A stretch of DNA of 6,708 bases from Planctomycetaceae bacterium (GTDB taxonomy: Bacteria > Planctomycetota > Planctomycetia > Pirellulales > Thermoguttaceae), in the NCBI GenBank assembly GCA_031276415.1, contig JAISNF010000352.1, positions 1 to 6,708 of the forward strand, given 5' to 3'. Numbering within the stretch: position 1 is the first letter of the stretch; the number at the start of each line of letters is the position of its first letter. The notes beneath the pieces are model-generated. The model was not told the DNA's origin. It made no database searches and saw only the letters and a program-made list of their open reading frames with translations. Positions 1 to 5,928 of this stretch are shown piece after piece. A program made the translations under genes and the position numbers.

Positions 1-405
1 TTCTTTCGCCGGCAAACCTTTTGCGGAAGATTCCTTCGCCGATGATTCTTTCGTCGGCAAACCTTTTGCGGAAGATTCCTTCGCCGATGATTCTTTCGTC
101 GGCAAACCTTTTGCGGAAGATTCCTTCGCCGAAGATTCTTTTGCCGGCAAACCTTTTGCGGAAGATTCCTTCGCCGAAGATTCTTTCGTCGGCAAACCTT
201 TTGCGGAAGATTCTTTCGCCGATGATTCTTTCGCCGGCAAACCTTTTGCGGAAGATTCCTTCGCCGATGATTCTTTTGTCGGCAAACCTTTTGCGGAAGA
301 TTCCTTCGCCGAAGATTCTTTCGTCGGCAAACCTTTTGCGGAAGATTCCTTCGCCGATGATTCTTTCGCTGGCAAACCTTTAGCGGAAGATTCCTTCGCC
401 GAAGA
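1..405 (-). repeat. 45-bp tandem repeat array inside infB (nine full copies visible)
   Basis: Nine in-register 45-bp units start at 1, 46, 91, 136, 181, 226, 271, 316 and 361, and the array continues past base 1. Read on the minus strand each unit encodes KGLPA-KESSA-KESSA, so it is itself three pentad codon blocks. Copies differ at only a few bases. Some changes are synonymous (TCA/TCT and GCG/GCA); the repeated replacement is Ala/Thr at the end of KGLP[A/T]. Degenerate edges extend to about base 501 (KKLPT, KEFPV, KEQST, KGLSA, KGLPA, KESST). The near identity of copies implies recent expansion or homogenisation by slippage or unequal recombination. Confidence 0.95.
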
Positions 406-933
406 TTCTTTCGTCGAAGATTCTTTCGCTGGCAAACCTTTTGCGGACAATCCTTTCGTTGATTGTTCTTTTACCGGAAATTCTTTCGTTGGTAACTTTT
501 TTACCGGTGATTCCTGAGACGGAACTTTTTCGGGTTCTTTCTCTTTTTTTCCGGTTTTATTTTCCGGCGAAGGTGAAACAGCAACAGGCGGAACCGAAAC
601 TACAGGAATTTCTTTTTCCTCAATTTTATTTTGAGTTGTTGATTGCTGTGGTTGCGGACTTTCCTTTTTTGTGTGTGGTTCAAGAACACGAATTTTCTTT
701 TCTGTCGGTATTGCCGGAGGACGTTTGAATACCGTATCAGGAAATTCGTTGCCTGATTTTGAAGATTTTACCTGAGTTTTTTGGACAGCAGACTTTACTT
801 TTTCAACTTCTTCTTCAGTCAGACTAGCCAAAGAAGAACCTTTCCCTTCGATTCCCAATTGTTTTAGGACATCGATGAGTTTCTTGGTTTCGACCTTGAG
901 TTGCTGCGCCAGTGCGTAAATTCGAATGGACAA
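1..933 (-). CDS. infB: Translation initiation factor IF-2, N-terminal part (runs off the left edge)
   Basis: IF-2 is the GTPase that brings initiator tRNA to the 30S subunit and promotes subunit joining. Only 311 codons are visible. Residues 1 to about 50 (beginning SIRIYALAQQLKVETKKLI after the start, with GIEGKGSSLASLTEEE) form a typical IF2_N domain. Residues about 55-144 are a Pro/Glu/Lys/Ser-rich linker. From about residue 145 to the edge the chain is made of lysine-headed pentapeptides. The G domain and tRNA-binding domains lie outside the window. No ATG or GTG occurs in frame between the upstream stop (TGA, 33 codons up) and the IF2_N domain, so TTG at 931-933 is the natural start. It is preceded by a GGAGAGAG Shine-Dalgarno stretch, and the family begins with M-S/A-I-R-I-Y. 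The gene follows nusA after 220 bases, and cotranscription is likely. The frame is open throughout. The family call is firm; the full length is unknown. Confidence 0.94.
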   Translation of the reverse strand, partial: MSIRIYALAQQLKVETKKLIDVLKQLGIEGKGSSLASLTEEEVEKVKSAVQKTQVKSSKSGNEFPDTVFKRPPAIPTEKKIRVLEPHTKKESPQPQQSTTQNKIEEKEIPVVSVPPVAVSPSPENKTGKKEKEPEKVPSQESPVKKLPTKEFPVKEQSTKGLSAKGLPAKESSTKESSAKESSAKGLPAKESSAKESSAKGLPTKESSAKESSAKGLPTKESSAKESSAKGLPAKESSAKESSAKGLPTKESSAKESSAKGLPAKESSAKESSAKGLPTKESSAKESSAKGLPTKESSAKESSAKGLPAKE

Positions 934-940
934 ATCTCGA

Positions 941-948
941 CTCTCTCC
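941..948 (-). promoter_or_regulatory. Shine-Dalgarno sequence deciding the infB TTG start
   Basis: On the minus strand GGAGAGAG ends 7 bases before the TTG at 933; counted from the GGAG core the spacing is 11. No other start codon in the open frame has both a ribosome binding site and an IF2_N domain directly after it. Confidence 0.55.
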
Positions 949-1153
949 AAAGACCCTACTAAGGTCAAAAACAAGTGAATCAGGTCGCCGAAAAAATCAA
1001 TTCGGATGATTCATTTCCGGCATCCTTACTTATGATTAGTATTTTTATTACATAAAGGAACATCCTTTAACTACAAAGGGTGAATATTGAGGAAACCCTC
1101 AAAAAACTCAAACATCTATTCTGAACAAATTATCCGGTTAATATTATTCATTC

Positions 1154-2413
1154 TTAATATTCATCGGTTTCTATTTCGGAAACAATTTCATCGTTTTTGG
1201 GACGAGTTGATTGATTTTCCTTAATTTTTTCTTCTTGTTCAGCAAACTGTTCTGCTTGTTCGATAATGGCTTCCGCTTCTTCCATCGAAATATTTCCCAT
1301 TTGAGCCAAATCATTAGGTTCGATGATTGAAAGGTCGTCGAAGGTCAAAAAACCCTCGCCGACAAGCCGGTCAGCGAGTTCGGAATCAATACCTTCGATT
1401 AGGGCGTAACCTTCGATAGCCTTTTCAATATCGGCTTCCAACTCTTCACGGGTCATAATTTCAACATCCCAACCGCAAAGTTTACTGGCAAGCCGGACAT
1501 TTTGCCCTTTTCGTCCGATTGCCAATGATCTTTGGTCTTGCCGTACCAACACGACCGCCCTGCCAAGCATAGAACAAAGTATAACCTCTTCAATTTCAGC
1601 GGGACGAAGTGCGTTTGGGATAAAAATCTGCATGTCAGAACTCCAAGGAACGACATCAATTCGTTCATCGTTGAGTTCGTCTGTGATATTTTTGATTCGG
1701 CTTCCCCGTATTCCAATGCAGGCTCCGACACAATCAACCCGCTGATCACTACTATAAACCGCTATTTTAGTGCGATAACCCGGTTCGCGGGCAATACCTT
1801 TAATTTCGATAACCGCTTCCTGAATTTCGGGGATTTCCTGTTCAAATAATTTTTGGACAAAAATCGGACGAATGCGGCTTAAAATAACTTTGACGCGATT
1901 GCCGGTTTTTTTAACTTCAATTACAATTCCGCGAATCCGATCTCCGGGGTGAAAAACTTCGCCGGGGATTCTTTCTCCGCGCGGCAACACCGCTTCTACT
2001 CCATGAAGTGCAATTGTGATTGAGCCGCCTTCCCGAAACATATCATCTTTTTTTCCTTTTCCGCTTTCAATTCGTTGAACGATTCCAACGACCATTTGAT
2101 CGATTTGAGCGCGATTTTCTTCAAAGATAGCGTCTCGTTCTGCTTCACGAATTTTTTGGATCATGACTTGTTTTGCACTTTGGGCACCGATCCGTTCGCT
2201 CATTTCTTCCGGCGAGATTGGTTCGCCGTTACGCGTTCCTGAAATTTCTCCGGTTTCACGATCAACATGAATTTTTATGGTAGTGTCTTCGCCGTATTGT
2301 TTCCGTGCTGCTGTTGCGATAGCAGCCTCGACGCCAACAAACACAATCTCTTTATCGATTCGTTTGTCGCGATGAATGGCATCGACGATTCGTAATACTT
2401 CACTGGGATTCAT
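1154..2413 (-). CDS. nusA: Transcription termination/antitermination factor NusA
   Basis: NusA binds RNA polymerase and nascent RNA and modulates pausing, termination and antitermination. The 419-residue protein shows the standard order. The N-terminal polymerase-binding domain is about 1-105. The S1 domain is about 106-182, ending LSRIRPIFVQKLFEQEIPEI. KH1 is about 200-265, with the hallmark REPGYRTKIAV (209-219) and a GIRG loop (234-237). KH2 is about 285-345, with AIGRKGQNVRLASKL and a GRKG loop (300-303). A single helix-hairpin-helix-like acidic tail runs about 335-395, followed by a charged end. It is shorter than E. coli NusA, which has two C-terminal acidic repeats. A short lysine-rich insert (about 118-128, KGKKDDMFREG) appears in the S1 domain compared with relatives as I remember them. 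The ATG at 2413 has only a weak, distant AGGA upstream (13 bases), but family alignment supports it. infB follows 220 bases downstream. rimP, often upstream of nusA, is absent here. Confidence 0.97.
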   Translation of the reverse strand: MNPSEVLRIVDAIHRDKRIDKEIVFVGVEAAIATAARKQYGEDTTIKIHVDRETGEISGTRNGEPISPEEMSERIGAQSAKQVMIQKIREAERDAIFEENRAQIDQMVVGIVQRIESGKGKKDDMFREGGSITIALHGVEAVLPRGERIPGEVFHPGDRIRGIVIEVKKTGNRVKVILSRIRPIFVQKLFEQEIPEIQEAVIEIKGIAREPGYRTKIAVYSSDQRVDCVGACIGIRGSRIKNITDELNDERIDVVPWSSDMQIFIPNALRPAEIEEVILCSMLGRAVVLVRQDQRSLAIGRKGQNVRLASKLCGWDVEIMTREELEADIEKAIEGYALIEGIDSELADRLVGEGFLTFDDLSIIEPNDLAQMGNISMEEAEAIIEQAEQFAEQEEKIKENQSTRPKNDEIVSEIETDEY

Positions 2414-2460
2414 GATTTGATTTTAGTCCTAACATCCGGATTGTTAAGGGCTTAGCGTAT

Positions 2461-2489
2461 TTAATATTTTAATAAAACGGTAATAACAA
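2461..2489 (-). promoter_or_regulatory. Candidate nusA promoter
   Basis: On the minus strand TTGTTA (2484-2489) is followed after 17 bases by TATTAA (2461-2466), about 48 bases before the nusA ATG. Spacing and position fit a sigma70-type promoter, but the region is very AT-rich and chance matches are easy. Confidence 0.3.
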
Positions 2490-2587
2490 ATTATAAAAAA
2501 TGCGGCATCTTGGTGTGCGATCTATTGTCCAAGAATTTACTCTCTTTATTTGAAAACAGATTTTATAATATACACAACATAAAAAAT

Positions 2588-2679
2588 ACGTCAAGGTATG
2601 CAAAAGAATTGTGAAAGAATAAGGTTTGAAATCATGCAAAATATTATGTCTTTTGCAACCTTGCCAAGACGTTTCAAAC
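2588..2679. repeat. Overlapping inverted repeats able to form alternative hairpins
   Basis: ACGTCAAGGTATGCAAAAG (2588-2606) is nearly complementary to CTTTTGCAACCTTG (2650-2663), with ACGT again at 2669-2672. A second inner arrangement pairs GTTTGAAA (2624-2631) with TTTCAAAC (2672-2679) and TGCAAAA (2635-2641) with TTTTGCA (2651-2657). Both folds use the 2650-2657 arm, so they exclude each other. It may be a decayed mobile palindrome or a structured RNA region; nothing decides between them. Confidence 0.45.
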
Positions 2680-2846
2680 TTCCAAAAAAATAAAAAAATT
2701 TGCTCTATCTCTTTTAATTTATTGGATTTAAGATGTGCTACCAATTGAAATAAAACGCAGGAAAACGGAATAAACACCTACCAAAAACTTATCAAAAAAG
2801 AACAAGAAATTCATAATTTTAATCATAATTTTAAATTGCGGGAAAC

Positions 2847-2941
2847 GTAATCATTCACGGTAATAGGTTTAAATCGTAGAGACGCAATGTATTGTGTCTC
2901 TACGCTTCAAACCTATTCCATCCAAACCCGTGAATGATTAC
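2847..2941. repeat. 95-base near-palindromic intergenic element
   Basis: Three nested pairs of arms are visible. GTAATCATTCACGG (2847-2860) pairs perfectly with 2928-2941 (14 bp). AATAGGTTT (2862-2870) pairs with 2909-2917 (9 bp). CGTAGAGAC (2875-2883) pairs with GTCTCTACG (2896-2904), continuing through CAAT/ATTG to a tiny loop. The interior loops are asymmetric. The GTAGAGACGCAAT core resembles dispersed palindromes I remember from planctomycete and cyanobacterial genomes (recollection, not a search). It could be a MITE- or REP-like element. It is not followed by a T-run in either direction that would mark a clear terminator. Confidence 0.8.
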
Positions 2942-2975
2942 CTATTTTTTATTTTCTATTTTGAATTTAAAAGTA

Positions 2976-3034
2976 ATCTGCGCTCATCTGCGGACGTATC
3001 TTGTATTTAAAGATTTCTGCGTTAATTTGCAGAC
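2976..3034. repeat. Degenerate TCTGCG-type dispersed repeat, two copies
   Basis: ATCTGCGCTCATCTGCGGAC (about 2976-2995) recurs in altered form about 38 bases later as TTCTGCGTTAATTTGCAGAC (3015-3034). Within the first copy ATCTGCG repeats at a 10-base period. The second copy contains a 5-bp inverted repeat, TCTGC/GCAGA. It looks like a decayed intergenic repeat family. Confidence 0.45.
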
Positions 3035-3060
3035 AATTTTTGTTTTATGTTGTTACGGAT

Positions 3061-4290
3061 TTATGGAATGAGCGGCGGGTGCAGCGGTTCCGGTCCCAGC
3101 GTAACAATATGAAACGGACCTGGCGGATGTTCGGCAAAATAGTTGTTAATTGCCGATTTTGTTAAAGAATTAATTGCCGATTCCATTTCGTCCAATGTTC
3201 GGACTCGCCCTAAATGATACCAGTCTTGCGTCATCATTCCGCTTCGGGAACCGGTTGATTCTTGTTGCATAATCAGCGTGCTTTTGGCACGAATTTTGAA
3301 ACGATTTAATTCTCCGTCGTCAATTCCAAATCGTAACCGATTTAATTCCGCAATCAAAACTTCAAGAGTTTCCTGAGCACGTTCTGTTCCGGTTCCACAG
3401 TAACAATAAATACCGGCATGATCTTTGAGCGTGGAATACGAAGCATAAATATTGTAACAAAGTCCGCGTTTTTCCCGAATTTCATTGAATAGCCGACAAC
3501 TCATGCCGCCACTCAAAATTCCAACCCCACTCCACGCCAACATGTAATCCGGCGACCGAAGCGGAACACACGGAAAAGCAACTCCAATATGCGTTTGTAA
3601 CGAATCACAAGGAAGATGAACCAACTCAGAACCAATGGTCTTTTCGTCCGGTAATACCAACGGTTGCGGGTTCCAGTCGGCAAATAGTTCGCTAACTTTA
3701 TCGCAAACTGTTTCCCAATCAAGTTTGCCGGCAATACTCAAAATAGTTCCATTCGGCTGAAAATACCGAATATGCCGCCGCCGAATATCATCAATTTCAA
3801 TACGATCAATCGATTCCAACGTTCCAAGATTTGAACGTCCCCACGGATCCGGTAAAAAATGTTGTTGAAGTTCTATCATGACACGACGAGGCGGATCGTC
3901 TTCCAATGAAAAAATGTCCTGCTTCACAACTTGTTTCGCTATTTCGAGTTGATCTTCGGGAAAATGCGGGCGGCGAATTTGATCGGCTAACAATTCCAAC
4001 GACGGCAACAAATGTTCCGCCAACAAAGATGCCCCAAAACCCGTATGAAGATGAGCAACCATTTCTGTTGTTTCACAACCAAGATTTTCCAGAGATTGAA
4101 GAAACTGCCGGCTATCACGTTCTCCGGCTCCGCGTAACATCATTTCACAGTTTAAACTCGCCAATCCCGCAAGTTCCGGCGGATCAAGAACAGGTCCATA
4201 AGGAACCAATATCGAATACGAAACCGATTCCATCCAATTCATCGGTTCCGCCAAAAGAATAAAACCATTATCGAAACAATGACTATACAA
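3061..4290 (-). CDS. M16-family (insulinase/processing-peptidase-like) protein lacking the HxxEH zinc motif
   Basis: M16B proteins are zinc peptidases that form clam-shell dimers; many bacteria pair a catalytic subunit with an inactive one. This protein of about 409 residues has the two-lobe plan. Near the N-terminus are HCFDNGFILLAEPM and a stretch aligned to the family GLAHxxEHM motif, but it reads GLASLNCEMML, so both histidines and the catalytic glutamate are replaced (SLNCE, about residues 45-49). The C-lobe signature GGMSCRLFNEIREKRGLCY is intact, with the R/Y pair seven residues apart (about R272 and Y279) that binds substrate in relatives. Loss of catalysis is therefore inferred, with a structural or substrate-binding role. 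No signal peptide is evident, so it is probably cytoplasmic. Start: the frame opens to TTG at 4359, but that leaves 23 unfamily-like residues in a repeat and no ribosome site. TTG at 4288-4290 has GGAG ten bases upstream and fits the family N-terminus. No active partner gene is adjacent. Confidence 0.9.
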   Translation of the reverse strand: MYSHCFDNGFILLAEPMNWMESVSYSILVPYGPVLDPPELAGLASLNCEMMLRGAGERDSRQFLQSLENLGCETTEMVAHLHTGFGASLLAEHLLPSLELLADQIRRPHFPEDQLEIAKQVVKQDIFSLEDDPPRRVMIELQQHFLPDPWGRSNLGTLESIDRIEIDDIRRRHIRYFQPNGTILSIAGKLDWETVCDKVSELFADWNPQPLVLPDEKTIGSELVHLPCDSLQTHIGVAFPCVPLRSPDYMLAWSGVGILSGGMSCRLFNEIREKRGLCYNIYASYSTLKDHAGIYCYCGTGTERAQETLEVLIAELNRLRFGIDDGELNRFKIRAKSTLIMQQESTGSRSGMMTQDWYHLGRVRTLDEMESAINSLTKSAINNYFAEHPPGPFHIVTLGPEPLHPPLIP

Positions 4291-4370
4291 CGTACTACAA
4301 CTCCAAATATACTTCTCACATCTGACAATTCGGGTTTCGTTTTTGGACAAAATCAACAAATTTCAACGAG

Positions 4371-4397
4371 ATTAACAGAATTAACAGGATTGGCAAA
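4371..4397. repeat. 9-base-period repeat at the 5' side of the M16 gene
   Basis: Three 9-base units follow one another on the plus strand: ATTAACAGA, ATTAACAGG and the diverged ATTGGCAAA. The pattern resembles AACAGGATTAACAGGATT-type dispersed repeats remembered from planctomycete intergenic regions. It lies just upstream of the open frame of the M16 gene and argues against the longest possible start of that gene. Confidence 0.5.
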
Positions 4398-4459
4398 TAG
4401 AATGTTCCAGGTGATATTTTCTAACAAAATCGAATTTTAAAGTGTAATGAGTATAACAC

Positions 4460-4535
4460 AGATTATTTAACCACAGAGAACACAGAGAAGAAATTTAAAA
4501 AAATTATTTTAGATCAAAAATCATTATAAAATTAA
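4460..4535 (+). repeat. Dispersed repeat, copy 1 (related to 6610-6680)
   Basis: The block AGATTATTTAACCACAGAG, then AAGAAATTT, then TTATTTTAGATCAAAA is shared in the same orientation with 6610-6680. Copy 1 has two CACAGAGAA units where copy 2 has one; otherwise the alignment runs with scattered substitutions. The shared region includes the left arm and part of the interior of the 4467-4595 element, so the mobile or duplicated unit is larger than the inverted ends. Confidence 0.8.
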
Positions 4536-4595
4536 ATTAACGTTTTGATTCCAATTAAAAATTTCCTTTGTGTTCTCTGTGTGCTCTGTGGTTAA
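4467..4595. repeat. Intergenic element with 23-bp inverted ends (CACAGAG family)
   Basis: The left end at 4467-4489 begins TTAACCACAGAG and ends ACACAGAGAA. The right end at 4573-4595 is its reverse complement with one central mismatch (22 of 23). The arms are built of 9-base units (CCACAGAGA, ACACAGAGA). The 83 bases between are AT-rich and contain no gene. The whole could fold into a long hairpin in transcripts of the flavodiiron gene, whose stop codon is only about 38 bases away. It is likely a MITE-like or REP-like dispersed repeat. Confidence 0.8.
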
Positions 4596-4632
4596 TAAAA
4601 ATATATTTGTGTTTTTTAAAAGTTCCCTTTAT

Positions 4633-5826
4633 TTATTTTCCTATTTCCAAAGCGGTATTGGCGAGAAGTTGACCGGCGTTTCGGCAATGTTCAAGAATTT
4701 CCGGTGTCGGACGAAATTTAGCGTCAATTGGTTTGGTCAATCGCGTCCAACCGGTTTCTTCAATCCAGCGGTCAAGTTGATCTGAACCGGCATGCGCCCA
4801 ACCATAAGAACCAAAAGCCAATGCGGATTTACTCGTAAATTTTAATCCGCGTAAATAAGTTATGACCGAAGCCATTTGGGGCATCATTTGTAAATTGAGC
4901 GTGGCACTTCCGAGAGCAACAGCAGCGGCGTCAAGCATTTCTGTAGCAATTCGTGTTAAATTTGTTCGCCGGACGTGCAATAATTGAACATCAATTTTAT
5001 CCGATGTTTTGGCGGCTCCATTGAGAATTGCTTCCGCCATTTGCGTGGTGCTGTCCCACATGGAATCGAAAAGAATCAACACTTTGGGAACATATTTTCC
5101 GCCAGCCCACGATTGATAGGCTTCGACAATTTTTGAAACATTGGTTCGCCAAATCAGACCGTGCGACGGTGCAATCATTTTGATTGGTGTTTTAGCGGCG
5201 GTTTCAAGAGTTCGCAAAACTTGTTTGCTATAAGGTGTAACAATATTAGCGTAATAACTTTTGGCTTCTGCTAAAATTGTTTCGAGATCGTAAAGATCGT
5301 CAAAACGTACAGAAGTTGCCAGATGTTGACCGAAAGCGTCCATTGAGAAGAGTAATTGTTCTTCGGGGATGTAAGTGAACATGGATTCAGGCCAATGAAC
5401 CATTGGGGTATTGACAAAGTTCAAAGTCCGGTTTCCGAGCGAAATTTTATCTTCGGGCGAGACGACTTGAATTTTCCAGTTACTAATATCAAAATAAGCC
5501 GCCAACGATTCGCGACATTTAGCGTTACAGAGCAGGACGGCGTTGGGGAGATTTGCCATGAGAGTGACCAATCCTCCGGCGTGATCCGGTTCGGCGTGAT
5601 TACAGACAACATAATCGACTTTTACCAATTCTGTTTTTTCCGCAATATTTTGAATCAAACGTGTTGCGTACAGACCTTTGACGGCATCAATTACAACGGT
5701 TTTGTCATCGCGAATAAGATAGGAGTTGTACGTTGCCCCGCGAAAAGTATCAAAACTGTGAAAATCACGAACATTCCAATCAACGTAACCGACCCAATCA
5801 ATATTTTTAACTAATTCTGTTGTCAT
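4633..5826 (-). CDS. Flavodiiron protein (A-type flavoprotein, O2/NO reductase)
   Basis: This cytoplasmic enzyme family reduces O2 to water or NO to N2O with electrons usually supplied by rubredoxin, protecting anaerobes. The 397 residues give the minimal class A layout. Residues about 1-245 are a metallo-beta-lactamase-like diiron domain. Residues about 248-397 are a flavodoxin-like FMN domain starting KVLILFDSMWDSTTQMA. All six iron ligands are present: H77, E79 and D81 in NHAEPDHAG, H144 in MVHWPE, D163 in SMDAFG and H222 in PSHG. There is no C-terminal rubredoxin or flavin reductase fusion and no rubredoxin gene nearby. The FMN loops differ mildly from the usual wording (MWDST rather than MWGST; GSATLNLQ rather than GSPTLNN). 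The ATG at 5826 has AAGGA nine bases upstream and a clear promoter. The sequence cannot tell O2 from NO preference. It is known in other species as fprA, roo or norV-like. Confidence 0.96.
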   Translation of the reverse strand: MTTELVKNIDWVGYVDWNVRDFHSFDTFRGATYNSYLIRDDKTVVIDAVKGLYATRLIQNIAEKTELVKVDYVVCNHAEPDHAGGLVTLMANLPNAVLLCNAKCRESLAAYFDISNWKIQVVSPEDKISLGNRTLNFVNTPMVHWPESMFTYIPEEQLLFSMDAFGQHLATSVRFDDLYDLETILAEAKSYYANIVTPYSKQVLRTLETAAKTPIKMIAPSHGLIWRTNVSKIVEAYQSWAGGKYVPKVLILFDSMWDSTTQMAEAILNGAAKTSDKIDVQLLHVRRTNLTRIATEMLDAAAVALGSATLNLQMMPQMASVITYLRGLKFTSKSALAFGSYGWAHAGSDQLDRWIEETGWTRLTKPIDAKFRPTPEILEHCRNAGQLLANTALEIGK

Positions 5827-5835
5827 AAAAAATGA

Positions 5836-5840
5836 TCCTT
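5836..5840 (-). promoter_or_regulatory. Ribosome binding site of the flavodiiron gene
   Basis: AAGGA on the minus strand lies nine bases before the ATG at 5826 and supports that start. Confidence 0.6.
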
Positions 5841-5863
5841 TTATTAAGATTGTATTATTTAAG

Positions 5864-5892
5864 ATTATAATCGTTCAATGAATGCGATTCAA
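5864..5892 (-). promoter_or_regulatory. Promoter of the flavodiiron gene
   Basis: On the minus strand TTGAAT (5887-5892) and a perfect TATAAT (5864-5869) are separated by 17 bases. Transcription would start near 5857 and give a leader of about 30 bases that includes the AAGGA site. The spacer between the boxes holds an imperfect dyad (AATCGTTCA/TGAA-CGATT, 5869-5889) that could be an operator. Confidence 0.55.
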
Positions 5893-5928
5893 GACGATTT
5901 TATGTAAATGTATGCAAAGCGTGCGAAT

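Larger units (their letters stand above)
2414..3060. other. 647-base non-coding spacer between the M16 gene and nusA
   Basis: This AT-rich spacer holds no convincing gene. It contains the nusA promoter candidate, a set of competing inverted repeats (2588-2679), a perfect 12-bp tandem duplication (TCATAATTTTAA at 2811-2822 and 2823-2834), a 95-base near-palindrome (2847-2941) and degenerate TCTGCG repeats (2976-3034). The open frame at 2469-2777 overlaps several of these and has no family-like sequence. Confidence 0.7.

Noticed and set aside
21..383. Plus-strand open frame of 120 codons, with a repeated RKIPSPMILSSANL-type pattern
   Set aside because: It is the complement of the infB 45-bp satellite; the repeat has no stops on this strand. 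The minus-strand frame continues into a recognisable IF2_N domain.
1..405. CRISPR array
   Set aside because: The 45-bp units are contiguous, with no unique spacers, and they encode an in-frame IF-2 linker.
441..728. Plus-strand open frame of 95 codons
   Set aside because: It lies opposite the infB linker, has no family resemblance and owes its length to the biased composition.
980..1063. 27-codon minus-strand frame in the nusA-infB gap
   Set aside because: The only purine-rich site touches the ATG, the product has no recognisable features, and such short frames are expected by chance.
1087..1102. TTGAGG/CCTCAA hairpin as a nusA terminator
   Set aside because: On the minus strand the T-run comes before rather than after the stem, so it does not fit an intrinsic terminator between nusA and infB.
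1453..1849. Open frames inside nusA on both strands (1453-1749 minus, 1532-1849 plus)
   Set aside because: They are shadows of nusA, whose domains are complete and in frame.
2469..2777. Minus-strand frame of 102 codons before nusA
   Set aside because: Its product is rich in Phe, Leu, Cys and Tyr from AT-rich DNA, it overlaps inverted repeats and the nusA promoter candidate, and it resembles no family I know.
3513..4262. Frames at 3513-3734 (minus) and 3906-4262 (plus)
   Set aside because: Both are alternative-frame shadows of the M16 gene.
5356..5814. Plus-strand frame of 152 codons
   Set aside because: It is antisense to the flavodiiron gene, which has all six iron ligands; no ribosome site or family signature supports the antisense frame. 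The frame at 5421-5612 (minus) is rejected for the same reason.
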